Source of the DNA: Gymnogyps californianus
Lineage: Eukaryota; Chordata; Aves; Accipitriformes; Cathartidae
Assembly (NCBI RefSeq): GCF_018139145.2
Contig: NC_059471.1
Coordinates: forward strand, 201,333,494-201,397,493
Length of the DNA stretch: 64,000 nucleotides
Direction of reading: 5' to 3'
The position numbers and the translations under genes were made by a program. Positions 28,039 to 39,990 of this stretch are shown piece after piece. Each line of letters starts with the position of its first letter. The first letter of the stretch is position 1. The notes under the pieces were generated by a model. The model was given only the letters and a program-made list of their open reading frames with translations. It searched no databases and was not told the origin of the DNA.

Positions 28039-28242
28039 AGTAATTCAGTAACAGCTATCAAAATACCCACTGTAAAAGTTATAAAAATAGTGCTTTTCTT
28101 GAAGGCATGTCTCAAGTCAAACAACCCCCAAATTTGTACCAACCTTTCCTTTCCTCAGAACCTGATAATACACATAGTTTGCATTGCAAATTGAGATGCC
28201 TACAGATTTCAAAGCATTTTTAAAATCCAGGTATGAAAAATA

Positions 28243-28291
28243 AGGGGGAGGGCGCGTTTGGGTTTTTTGTTTGGGTTTGGGGGGTTTTTTT
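28243..28291. repeat. G/T-rich low-complexity tract
   Basis: GGGGGAGGGCGCGTTTGGG is followed by TTTTTTGTTTGGGTTTGGGG and a T-run. Several G-runs of three or more bases in close succession could form a G-quadruplex on the plus strand. It lies about 200 bp from the A/C tract at 27994-28038, in the opposite base-strand sense. Confidence 0.75.
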
Positions 28292-30484
28292 AATATTATT
28301 GAGCAGGAAGGATCACTCAGTGATTGGCACATCAGCTTTAATATCCCCAAATGGATCTAATCAGAAATTCAACAAATACACACTGAAATAGTGTTTTCAA
28401 TTTCCTACCCATTTTCATAAAGTTTCATTTACTGTTCTGAATTGAAAAAAAATGAGCACTGAAAACCTGAAAGGCAGACTGATTTAAGTTTCTATACAGC
28501 ACTCATCACTGTGTTCAAATAGGACTCATTAAAAAGGTCACTTTCCCAAAAGGTTTACTTCTTGATTTCCAAACCAGCAACAGAAACTGGAATTACTTTT
28601 CTACTGTGAACCACTACATCTCATGAGATGTCATTACCAATCAATTATTCTCTTTTGAATTTAACTCTCATTCATGATAACAGTAAGAACTATATTCATA
28701 TACCTAAAGAAAAGAATCCACTAGCTTAAAAGCAGATCTTTAATTTCTTGCGGGTTTTGCCACCTCAGAGGAACTCCAAAATCCCCAAAGCTTTAATCAC
28801 GAAAGCTTTTGAGAATTTGCTTTTAGTTTTCTAAGGTGGGGGGGGGCAGGGTGCGAAGAGGTGGGGACAAATTTATACCCTATTTTTAAATTGTGTTGTT
28901 TCCTTGAAATTACTTCTCCCATATTATGCAAGCATAGATGGGAAATACACAGCCATGTACTATCCATTTCAACAAAACTCAGTTAAAAATAAAGCAGAAA
29001 TTGATAATAAATTAGACTACTCCACATCAACTAATCAAATTTATTAAACCTAAACTTACAGTCATTAGTCTTTAAAATAAACTTGACTGAACTATATGAC
29101 GGAAGACCTCCAACTCCTCTATCTTCCTCTTTGAGAGCCACTATTTATTTACTCCCAGTCCTTTAAATCCTCATTCCAACATTACCCTCCCCAGGATCCA
29201 CATAACTCTCATAGAAAATGAACACTTTAAACTGATTTTAAAAGGAACACATAATAACGAGTTATTTCCACACATCAGACTCAAAACACCTTTTTCTAAA
29301 CTGAAACATTTTATTACAGAAAACAAATTCCAAGTTTAGATAAGAAATTAAAGTAGCTTTATTAAATCTAACAAAAAGCTCTTTGGAAACCGAGACTCAT
29401 ATACCACCAGCAAGGACAAAAATCTTGGAATAGTAACATTGGAAATCGAAGTTCAAAGACATTGTGAGGTTTATACATGTGTTATGTTTCTGGTCTTTTG
29501 ACTAGTGTTTTTCTCCAGCTTTGTCACCTACAGTCTCTTCACTTCATTCTAAGTGACATTCTTCCTAGTAGCAGTGTCATTATTCTAAATCTCTGCAGCA
29601 TCAAAAATTAATATGTACAAAAACCATCATAATATCAACAATAACAGTCTTGCACACAATGCAACCCTTTGAAACCTGTCTTTGACCCACACTCCGATTC
29701 CCTTCTCTTCCTTATAGCTCTTGCCATCTCGCCTTAAAAAAGGGGAAGTGACCGTTGCCCACCTGGGACCAGCAACACCTTCCCCCTCCCTAGAAAGGGG
29801 TCAGCTCTGGGAACAACACAAGGCCTCTGTCTGCACTGAGCCCTTGGGAGTCGGAAGGGATCCCCTGTGAGGATAAGGGATTAGGCTGTGCTAGGGTAGG
29901 GCTCCAAAAACCCAGAAAGGGAGAGGAAGAAACAAGGGAAAAGTTGGATGTTATGACCCTTCCAGCATCATTTGCACTACTCTTTGTAAGATGACATCAA
30001 GCAAGTTGGGCTTGACTCTCTTGGATCAGACAGAGAGCAAAGACAGACATATGCAAGCCCACCCTCCCAGTAGCCCACACATCTAGTCAGGAGATCAGTG
30101 GAGCTCTAAAAACATCTAACACATGAAGATCCTGCGACTCTGTAAAGTTCAGGATACTGATGGATAAGTAAAAATTAAGTCAGATCTCTATCACTTCTTT
30201 ACAACTCAAATACTTTCTAGATTTCCCCTTATCCCACTGACTGCTCCTATCCACCCTTTTCACGCTTATTCTTCTATACCTCAAGACCACTCACTCCCAA
30301 CTAACAGAATATTATTAAAATACACCTTTGTTTTACACTTTTTTTTTTTTTTAGTGTTAATCAGCTGTCACATCTCACTCCTCCAAGCTTTCTGTCATTT
30401 TTCCATCCATTTCCTTACTATTCACTAGGGAAGAAAAAAGGTCTTGGAGTAGGAAAGATGGATGGGATAGGTTATGGACAGGGA

Positions 30485-30546
30485 TTTGGTGGGGGGCAGG
30501 GGTTGTTGGTTTTTGTTGTGGTTTTTTGTTTGGTTTTGGTTTTTTA
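30485..30546. repeat. G/T-rich low-complexity tract
   Basis: GGTGGGGGGCAGGGGTTGTT is followed by GGTTTTTGTTGTGG and more T/G runs. It has no constant period. The minus-strand translation gives a proline/lysine-rich frame that is an artefact of the composition. Confidence 0.8.
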
Positions 30547-33500
30547 ACAAGAAAGCAGCAGCACTCTAGTTGTACAATGCCTTGATCACATTGATGAGAA
30601 GTACGTCCATCTACTTTATGTGGCTCAATTATGCTTGTTACGTGGCTCAACTTACTAAACATTCAAACTAAAGAAATGTAAGTATAACCAGCAAGCAGGG
30701 ATACCGGGCTGTATTCAACAGACTAATTTAAGGAGCTGTAGACATGAAACAGAACTATTGGTGTTGGAAGATAATTCAATGTCACTTGCAAGAGCAATCA
30801 CGGTTTCTAAAAAGTGTGGATTTAAAATATGTTTAAGGCAGTGTTTAAGATGCACATATCCAATGAAGAATTAGAAAAACATACCTTTGGACAAGTTTAA
30901 CAAATAACTAGAAATGAAAACAATACTAATTTTATGAAAAAAAAATTTGCAAATGAGATTTCAGTAAATCACATTAAATGAATATGCTACCTGAGCAATG
31001 TTATCTGCCAAAAGACAATTAAAAGCAAAAAAGACCTAAATAATTTCACGTGTTTAACGATCCCACAAAATTAACTGAAACTGCATTCCAGACTCAAACT
31101 TTACTGAATATTTGCTTTTGAATTTCTATTGACATATCGGATTTTACTTAGCAACAAGTTACCTAGACACAGTATTTCCTTTTTATTTTAATTACTCCCA
31201 AGCAAAAATAAGAGAAGTGTTTTACTCTGGGAGTGTCTACACTGTCAGCATTTTCATTTAACCAGCCTATTTTCACATTAATTATAATTCAGCTATAAAA
31301 AAAAGAAATCTCCTTTCAACTGTGACTGCTTGTAAAAAATACTGCACTAATATCTTTTTCACATTAATATACTCTCCAAATTCCCAAATAAACTCTTTAG
31401 CTCTAAGTTAATAATTCAACCAAAAAGGGATTGTAACTATCCTGTAACTTTAATTCTTTTCAATGTCTTATTATAGGATGCTTTCCCCAACACACTGAAT
31501 ATTTAACAAAAAAACACATTTCAAATGTTGGAAAACCTTGACCATATCTTCTTTAATTATCAAGACAAGTTTACTCTAACATTTCTAACTCTATTACAGA
31601 AAAAGCAGATATCCATGGTAAATACAAAATTGTGTTCCTACAAACTATTATCAAGTTTGCATCTAAAGAAAGGTATTAACCATCTCTTAAGAGCAGTCAT
31701 ATAAATACACCCTGTCTCATGCATAACCAAATAAACAAAAGATAAAACTAGTCCAAGATCCTACAGGTTTCTATTTCTATCTGATGATCTCATCATTTTA
31801 CTAAATAACACTTTACTTGAAAATATTCTCCATTGAGAATACTTTGTCTTTCTTAGTATCACTTTTAAGCAGCTACTTAACTTCTCATCCAAGTAATTTG
31901 GTTAAAAGAAAGAACATTAAATATATTCTACAGAAGATGTCTACCTGGAATTTCTATTTTAAAGTTGTTTTTACAATTGTTCAGCTAATTTAGAATTAGA
32001 CTCTCTAGCAGTCATTCTTGAATAAGTGTTTTGTACTTTGCAATCTTCCTTTAAAAACAAGAATATACATAGATTCTTACACCAGACAAGTTAGCCTCTA
32101 ATTTCTCCTTCACTAAAACACACGGGGAAAAAAAATCAACATCATTCTGGGGTATTTTCACCCAAACTAAGAACTACAAAAACACAATCATTGTACATCT
32201 GAACCACAGTCATATTCATCTGAGACACAGATGATCTTCATTGAAACCTTAAGAACAGCTTAATCATGCAATGCAAGGAAGTAAAAACCCACCCTAAAAA
32301 TGCCACCACTTTATGTTGAATGCAAATACATCTTCAAAATAATTTAAGAGACTATTGCTGATACAGTAGAAGTATTTCTTTCCTCTGAGAAGTATTTGCG
32401 CATTCTTCTTTCTGTAGCCATTTTTTCATGAAATATTCACCTCCCATTTCATTTATTGGCTCGTTTCTAGCTACAACACTGACTCTGATCTTACTAATTT
32501 CTTTAATAGTTTATTTCTTGCTGGTATTGTTTCCCTTCTTGTCCCTTTATTTTTCTTATTTTACTCTTTGATTCATCCCTAGAAAAGCCCAGGTAAAACA
32601 CCACTGTGCAGAAAGCAGACGGAAAGCAGTATTTTTATACCATTTTCTTTCAAAAAAACTGTAACGGGCTATTTCTTCAAACAGATTTCTCCAACACGTG
32701 TGGAGGAGCACTTCCATTAAACAAGTAACTGCAAGAGTGGAAAAACAAATGAAAACTAGTTCTGCTTTTAACTTCTCATATCATCTAATGAACTATCAGA
32801 AGATGTTCTACGTGGCTCTATAATGATACTAAGAGAACCTACATGGAAGTACGTTTGCAGGTCTAACTAGAACCTTTAGAAAGGAGAAGAAATTGAAGGA
32901 TTAAAAGAAATAATTGAAAGAGGATGATTCACACCATCTATACACTTTACAAAGAAAAGTCCCTGTAGGATTCAATTACCCAACAATATAGACCAATTTG
33001 ATTAACTTATTTATCATTAATTGATGTATATTTACTACAGTAGTAGAAGAATTTAAATAGTGTACTCAACATATAAAACTTACAAAGAAGCAAAATCAAA
33101 TAAGGAACACAAACCAGTCATGCTACAAGTTCACAAAAAGAGAATTTCCCAAGTAGAAGACATTGTGTTAAGAACTTCCAGACCTTGAATGATTTTGACA
33201 AATACATAGAATCATGGGAACCATGCTCTAGATTACTTCAAAAACACATTATTAACAAAATATATAAAAAGCAAAAAAGGAAAAAAAAAAACACCTCAAA
33301 GGTACAAGACCAAAGAAAAAACTGACAGATTCAATGCAAGAGATTAATGAGATGCCTTTCCTTTTACTACTCATATTTACACTGCTATTCTTAGCCTATA
33401 CTTATATATCCTCATTTTTTTGGACTTTTTTAAGCTAGTTCTGAAGTCAAAATAGCAAGTGTTGTCAAACAAATTATTAACCAACGCTATGATATCAGAT

Positions 33501-33553
33501 TCATTACTAAAATGATTTCTCTAAAAAAAAAATTCTTTAGATATCATTCTTAC

Positions 33554-33616
33554 CTCTGTTACTTTGGGCTGAAGTCTTAAAACTTCAGGACTCATGCGTG
33601 GGATATCTATATGGAT
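33554..33616 (-). CDS. TBC1D22A: TBC1D22A coding exon with the arginine finger
   Basis: 63 nt, 21 whole codons, phase 0 at both ends. The acceptor is TTCTGTCTAATTAG and the donor is GAG|GTAAGAATG. It encodes I-HIDIPRMSPEVLRLQPKVTE. The leading IHIDIPR fits the I-x-x-D-x-x-R motif of TBC domains, whose arginine inserts into the Rab active site; it is intact here. PRMSPE.L.LQPKVTE distinguishes TBC1D22A from TBC1D22B, which as I recall has an unrelated NPLIPLFQQP-type stretch at this place, so this exon carries the paralogue call. Because it is 63 nt and symmetrical, skipping would keep the frame but remove the catalytic arginine. Confidence 0.96.
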
Positions 33617-34582
33617 CTAATTAGACAGAAAGAAGAATACAGTAAAAGGAACCAACAGCACACTTTTTAAACAGCACAATAGTTAAAACAATCCTGTGGT
33701 TTTGCAGTATTAGTTATAATCCCATTGTATCACTATTTTTGGAACAACATGGATTTACTGTATTTCAAAACATACGGCCAAATCTTTAAGTCATTGTTAA
33801 TCTATCAATGAGGCAAAATAAAAAAAAAAACATATACTTTGTTTTCACATTTTAGGAAGCTTACATTACGTTTTGATTGTTTGCAAATTATAGTCATATT
33901 GGCAATACTTATTACTTCAGGGTAATTATGAGTAAATACATGCTACTGCTTCTGTAAAGTCATGTTCAATTGACACTATCATATATACTTCTTGCTACTG
34001 AAGATCAGGCTTGAAGCTGAAAGAAAGATCTCAGCTTCTTCTATCGTAAGGAAGGCTAAAGTAATATTGTTTAGTCTATACTTAGTGATACAAACCATTC
34101 ATTTTAATGCAAAACTTGAAGAAAAGTTATCTGCTTATCTGGGTGGGCAAGAAAGTTTGACACGCCTATGTTTATTGCACATTACACACAATTTCAACTT
34201 CCTAAGCAGAAGTATGGAGCCAGTAAGAAACAGTCACTGTTATACTTTCCCTGTCCATCCTCACTCATTTGAAGGAGGGTCTGAGCAGGACATGAAAGAT
34301 TTGAAAACCCTACTATTCTTCAACGGAAAACCATGGCAGCGCCAAATGGCAGCACCACATGGCATGACTAAAGCTGACATTAAAAGAAAACCACTATCTC
34401 AAATTTCAGACCAAAATATTTCTTATTTTTTGCTTCTGAAATGTAGGAAAACAATTGATTAGAGAGCTGTCTATCAAATAAGACTACAGAAATAGAGCAA
34501 AACAGTAGCAAACTTCAAAAATAATCTCTAAGTTCTTTAGCAGATGTCCTGTAGGTAAAAGTCACTTCAATAGGTGTTCTAC
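33617..34582 (-). other. TBC1D22A: TBC1D22A intron, 966 bp, phase 0
   Basis: The donor CAG|GTAGAACACC is at 34582 (+5 is A, a slightly weak donor) and the acceptor TAATTAG ends at 33617. It is the shortest intron in the window. It contains a 471-nt stop-free stretch on the opposite strand (33992-34462) that I do not regard as a gene. Otherwise it shows only AT-rich sequence. Confidence 0.92.
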
Positions 34583-34711
34583 CTGTCTGTAAGTATCTTG
34601 GTGATTTTCATCATTTCTGGAATCATAGTATTGTTCAACAAATGCAAAATACTCTTTGCGTTTTCTTTGTAAAGTGCTTTCTCTTCGGTCCACATTTGCA
34701 GGAAGATAGCC
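34583..34711 (-). CDS. TBC1D22A: TBC1D22A coding exon, N-terminal TBC domain
   Basis: 129 nt, 43 whole codons, phase 0 at both ends. The acceptor is a T-run (TTTTTTTTCAG) and the donor is AGACAG|GTAGAAC. The protein starts GYLPANVDRRESTLQRKRKE and ends YFAFVEQYYDSRNDENHQDTYRQ, matching the TBC1D22 family segment just before the catalytic arginine motif. GYLP and the basic TLQRKRKEY helix are typical of the start of the TBC fold. No stops or indels are present. A minus-strand open frame extends past the acceptor in another register, but the phases of both neighbouring exons require the frame given here. Confidence 0.97.
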
Positions 34712-37561
34712 CTGAAAAAAAAACAGTGAAATAAAAAGGACATTACTCTTTGCCTTACAAAAAGCACCACTGGCATTTAATTACATGTGACAGGAAAGCT
34801 AATAAACTGATGTAATGCCATGCAGTCCTACATGGATCTGAATAATACTTTAGTAAATCAGATTAGTAAATTTTTCTAATCATTCTAACTGATACAGAAG
34901 TTCAGATACAAACATCTTACTAGAATCAGCTTTTTTTTTTTTTAAGAAAAACTTTCAAGTTTTTCCAGCTTTAAAAAGCAATTTCTCATCAAGAATTCTA
35001 AGATGATGCTTGCCTTCTGAAGAGAAAAGCTCAGATAAATAAGTTCAGATAAATGTAATGCTGTATGAGTTCATTAATTTCTGCATTCCTGTGTGGCCAT
35101 TATTGGACCACAATTAATAAAAATTTTATTAAATTTTTAAACAAAATGCGTATTATCTCAGTTGCCTTCAAGTAGGAATGACATACATTAGGAAATACAT
35201 TTAAATTATGGTTAAACTTGTAATACAATGGAATATTAATTCAAAAGCTTTAAAAACATTCTAGCTACTTTATTTCACTGTTTCAGATGAGAAAAAAAAA
35301 TAATTTCATGCTTTCATGTCATCTCAACATGTTATTAAAAGTTTCATCACAGAAAAAGACTCAACAGCACCAGTGACTGTGCTCTTAGATGTAAGAACAC
35401 TAGCTGTACATTTCCATAGTTGTTTCCCAAAAGCAATTTATAAATATTATCTTATTTTGCATAACATATGGACACACTAAGGAAGCCATGTGTCAGATAT
35501 GCCGGATTATACATTGTTGCATTAAGTACAGAATATATCTGAATGGTTCTTCATTGAACTCATTCATACATATCTGAAAATCCCAATCTTCCCCCCAAAA
35601 AAAAAAATCCATTCTCATTTTCTTCTTTTGTCCAGTTTGATCCCCATTTCTGGCATCTCAGCCTACTTTCCATTTAAAAAACAAGTTCACATTACTATTT
35701 CAGCATTTTACAAAAGGAAATATCATGAACGTTAATAAATGTTCAGTTTATATATGAAGTACATGTATTAGAAACACCATTATTCATGTAACCGGCTACT
35801 AAAAAGTTTCCCAAATATTCAGAAATAGTTAATGTTTTCTTGTAAGCAGCTTGATTTCAAACGATTAACACCAATATCCTGTAACACTGCAAAAAAGAAA
35901 GCTAGTTCATATTTTACATACATGGCAGTCCTGAAAAACTACTTTGTGTAAGCATCATTCTGAAGATAGATGGCTTTGAAAGAGATCTGGACATCCAAGA
36001 CAATATTTAAAAAAAAAAAAAATCTAATAATAATATTATTCACTAGTCAAGTCAACTTAAAGTATTTCTTGCCAGTATTACAAAAGCTCTCCTTCCACAA
36101 TAACAGCTATTACCATACCAATGGTAATTAGTAAAACACAGAAATCAAATTTATGTCAGATTTAAGTTTCCTTAACAAAAATAATCCTCATAACATCAAA
36201 AAATCCTATACTAGAAGCGCAGCATATATTTGCACTTACACAATGAGCCATAGCCACCATAAGTAACTAATAAAATGCTGTGCATTTAACTACAAAACCA
36301 ACTTTCTTATTCAGTCCTAAACACTACAAGCAAAAATAGAAGGGGTAAACCTAACATGCTAAAATTGCTAATTATACAATAAAATTAAACACTCTAAGAA
36401 TAAGTATATAGGTTCCATTACTCTCCTGAAACAATCCAACATCATAACCCATTTCTATAACTTCAGTTTTGCTCAACATTTAGGGAAAAATAAAAAATAC
36501 ACACCATACTAAAACATCAATAGATTTTTGAAAATATCTCTCTAGTAAAACCATTTAAAATGTTATTCCTGTATATTTTTATTTCTTAGTTTAAGATGAC
36601 AACAGAATAAGTACAAACCATATTACATTCCAGATACCATAAGAGGTACTTGCTTTGGCAAAACTGTATCTTTTAAGATATACTGACTTGCGTCTGGTTG
36701 CAGGTACTTTAAATCGCACCAGCTTAACTTTTGCCTCAAGCCTCAGTCTGACATTTAATATCCTGTCTCAGTGTTTTGTATTAAGTTAAATATTGAATTC
36801 TGCCTCCCGTTTATTCTCAACAGTTGGGTATTTTCCTGTAGGATATCTTAGTTCCATTAGAAAAGAATTCATTTGTGAGATCAAATGTGATTGTTCGAAG
36901 GATACCAATATTTTCTCAGCAAGTCTTTTTGCCATTATTCAGTTTCAAAGACTGAAGTAATCTTTCAATTGGACATGTCTTGTTTCCTGTTCACTTTACA
37001 AATTAGGTTTTATTTTTAAAAGTTGGAAAGGCCTGCAACGTATCATCAGGGAATAAACTGGTGGAGAGTTTAATCCGTTTATTCATGGATTTCCTCCAAA
37101 GGCTTTTGCAACCATATCTTTAGTTTTGTTATTCACAAGAGAACTGAATCTGAATAGTTCTGCTTGCTGTTTAGGTACAGTATACCTAACATTTTTGTAT
37201 ATTTTAAAATAAATCGTGATTTTTTTATCTGCTGTTACCAATAGACATGCATAACATCAACAGCCCCTGAGCATTATACCGATTTTCGTATGAATAGTTT
37301 TTCAAAGAGAAAGCAAACACATGTTAACATTATTAACCTCCTGACTATGTAATAAATATCTCAGCTGTTCAATTTTTTAAATCATATTTTAAAAATTCCA
37401 ACTTCAACGCTGATTTTACAAACAAGACAATCACGTTCTGCCTCAGATATTACCAATTGTACTCAGTTCCCCAAATAAGTCATAGTTTGGGCTTTTTAAG
37501 TAAGACTTCTGAATAATTCCAAAAGAAGCACATCCAACCTTAATTTAGCTCTAAACTATGA

Positions 37562-37598
37562 TTTGGTTTCTTTGGTTTTCTGGTCTTTTTTGGTTTTG
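37562..37598. repeat. T/G-rich low-complexity tract
   Basis: TTTGG units separated by C or T-runs (TTTGGTTTCTTTGGTTTTCT and onward). It is another member of the window's scattered G/T-rich stretches. Confidence 0.65.
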
Positions 37599-37992
37599 CA
37601 ACTGATCTTTAACCAAAACAGTTTTGCTTTTGTGCACTTATTTCCCCAATAGCTCCCAGTGCACCTTATAGCACAAAAGATTATCACATTACCCCTTCTT
37701 ACCTGGGGCGTACATTAGCAGTAGGTAACATGTTTAAACAACTAATGTGACTTAAAAATTAATTACCATTAGAAAAAAGCATCATGGAGTTTACGACCAT
37801 AAATACTCAAAGAACTTCTTCCCCACTTCGGAAAGAAGATGAAACAAGCTGCTGCCTTACAGTATAGAAAAGTAATGATTACTAAATGACTCGTCTTTGG
37901 GTTTCCAAAATGTATTCATTGAGGACCACTTAGTAGATAAGAAATCACGGTAAGAATTACATAAGAAAAGCTGAGAACTTTCAAAATATTGC

Positions 37993-38021
37993 TATCTGGT
38001 GATGGGGGGCGGGGGGGGCGG
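37993..38021. repeat. G-rich run
   Basis: GATGGGGGGCGGGGGGGGCGG: G6 and G8 runs interrupted by single C residues. A similar G-run follows at 38486-38496. Such runs may form G-quadruplexes and are error-prone in sequencing. Confidence 0.75.
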
Positions 38022-39919
38022 AACCAAACCACACTTTTGGAAGTCTCTTACTCAAAAAAAAAATCCACTTAATTCTTAAAGTAAAAACAAAATAACCTGA
38101 AGACAGTTTCTTTGCAGAGGTATGGCAAGACAGTTGAAGATAAGAATTGAACTGGAATGGATCCTGAACTGGAGTTGTTAAAACAACAGAACGAGGGAAC
38201 TCTACACTTAGGAATTTCTCTAGACTGGGAATCTCAGGAATACTAAACTAAAATCAACTTATGGAATGAAGCTGAAGCTCACAGAAAGCCCATGCTCTTA
38301 CTTGAAAGTAAGAAAGTGACTGCAGTTAACTTTCGCATAATTCCAATTCTCTAAACCTCAGTGTCAGTCCTCTGATTCAGAACTTAACCTATCCTGATGC
38401 TTTAGCTTACTGTGTTTCAAAGTCAATGTTGAGTTAGCCATAATTTTTTTCCTTTGAGTGTTTTAAAACAGGCATCCTAAACTTCGGGGGGGGGGGAAGA
38501 AATGCTCTTTTCATTACCAAAATCTCAGACAACAACTTTGGAAACAGAACTAAAATAAATCGTACACTGCATGTTTAATTTCAATTACAGCAGGATATTT
38601 GAATATCCACCATTAAGAAGCTGCATCTGCATTTAGCATTAGAAGGAACTAAGCTGCAAATTTAGTAGAACTCATCAGCAAGAGAGACTCTTTCAGTCAC
38701 TGGAAATCTGTCTCAGTCTGAAGTAAATACTTCGCATTCCCCGCTGAAGTATTCTATAAAAAGCAAAGCTATTTAAGTCTACTCTCTGAAAAACTCAATA
38801 GTGTTAAACTGTTGTGTGTATAACTCAGAATTTTAAACAGTTCTTAAATGCATGAAGATTTGCTGATAAAGTGTCTTTCATAGCCTCTGGAGAGTAGACA
38901 GCACGAGATTTTTGCTTCTTTTTAATACAAACATCTTCACAAGTTCTCCCAACCACAGGCAGACAAACAACAGCTAAAACGCATCGTTTGCCATCACAAG
39001 TATTATAGCTGAAAAGACTGACATGAAAAATACTCCTATGAGGAATACATTTTTGCAGAAGAACCTTTTTAAATATAGTGTGAACACAGAGATTAAAAAA
39101 ATCCAGTTCCGTAACATCAAACCCAGTGAATCCCAGATTCCTGCAAGCTTGTCTCTGATGCCCAACTGGAACACCTCCGTGTGCTGTTCCATAGTATTTC
39201 AGTCAACCGGCTCCCAAGCTACTGCCGTTGCAAAATCCTCTGACCACCAGGCAAAGTTCAGAGAGCTCAGCCAGCCAAAAACTCACACTACAAAAAAGTG
39301 ATTAGCTTTTTAATTAGCTTGTCTCCCTGAACCAACTCACAGGTCTGACATCAGGAGAGCCAATGTCGCAAGGTAACTGACCACAGCAGTTCAGATTTGT
39401 TCGTCTTAAACCATTATAGAAAAATAGGCCAAAAAATCCATAAGATCCTATCACAGCTTTTCCTCAATACAGTGTTAATCCTTTCTTGTAGATAGTTTAA
39501 TGTGAAGTCAGAATGAAGCCTTTCGTAGGACACCAATAGGCTTCATTTTCTCTACTGTGTGCCTATTTTCAAGAAAACTGTAAGAATGTACTTGTCTTTG
39601 AACTCTCCACCATTCCATCAAAATTGGTTGAAAGAGGCCACTGTTATCACATAAGCCCTTCTTTCATAGAAAGCCAGGCTGAAAAATAAAGATATACAGC
39701 TGACATGATTTACTACTACTTCTCATTCCCCTCCTTTCAGTTTGACAAATTAATCTTGAAATTGAGCAAAAGAACAGAACTTTCATTACAATTCAGCAAC
39801 GAGACACAATATTTTCAAGTATCACTGATGGATTACAACTCAAGCAAAATTATTTGCAATGTTTGAAAAAGCTATTACTACTAAATGCAAAGGAAGAAGA
39901 AAAAAAAAATACAACTTAC

Positions 39920-39990
39920 TGAAAGAAGCTTCCATGCAATTGGACGAACCCGTTTGGGAATGCCAGACCAACTCAGTTTCCGTAATTCTT
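39920..39990 (-). CDS. TBC1D22A: TBC1D22A coding exon, start of the TBC domain
   Basis: 71 nt, entered in phase 1 (two bases complete a split codon, expected Glu) and left in phase 0. The acceptor is CTTCTCTTTAATAG and the donor TTTCA|GTAAGTTG is strong. It encodes (E)ELRKLSWSGIPKRVRPIAWK followed by LLS. This is the family's W-x-G-I-P-x-x-x-R-P-x-x-W-x-L-L signature at the beginning of the TBC domain. LRKLSWSGIPK is the TBC1D22A form; TBC1D22B, as I recall, has a CSWPGVP type sequence. It is the most upstream exon I can recognise here. The acceptor is TAGAAG, a NAGNAG pair, so loss of one glutamate is possible. Confidence 0.95.

Larger units (their letters stand above)
25721..33553 (-). other. 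TBC1D22A: TBC1D22A intron, 7.8 kb, phase 0
   Basis: The donor ACAGAG|GTAAGAATG is at 33553 and the acceptor CTTTTTCAG ends at 25721. The intron is AT-rich with no recognised CR1 copy. It holds low-complexity A/C or G/T tracts at 27994-28038, 28243-28291 and 30485-30546, and a visibly GC-richer stretch at about 29640-30115 whose nature I cannot tell. No coding exon or RNA gene was seen. Confidence 0.9.
34712..39919 (-). other. TBC1D22A: TBC1D22A intron, 5.2 kb, phase 0
   Basis: The donor TTTCA|GTAAGTTG is at 39919 and the acceptor TTTTTTTCAG ends at 34712. The sequence is AT-rich with no CR1 copy recognised. It contains G-rich short runs at 38003-38021 and 38486-38496, a G/T tract at 37562-37598, and a CAG|GTAAG juxtaposition at 37702/37703. 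No further exon is evident. Confidence 0.92.

Noticed and set aside
30375..30662. 95-codon minus-strand open frame with a Lys/Pro-rich middle
   Set aside because: The middle is just the translation of the G/T-rich low-complexity tract; no domain and no splice signals linking it to TBC1D22A.
33992..34462. 156-codon plus-strand open frame opposite the 966-bp intron
   Set aside because: It opens with TTG, not ATG. The first ATG (about 34213) leaves roughly 83 codons. A stop-free run of this size is not far from chance in a 64-kb window, and no family is recognised.
1..39990. Assignment to the paralogue TBC1D22B
   Set aside because: PRMSPEVLRLQPKVTE, LRKLSWSGIPK and FICEY follow the A paralogue. 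The EEVENFDV stretch resembles B somewhat, but it lies in a variable acidic linker. Long AT-rich introns also fit A better.
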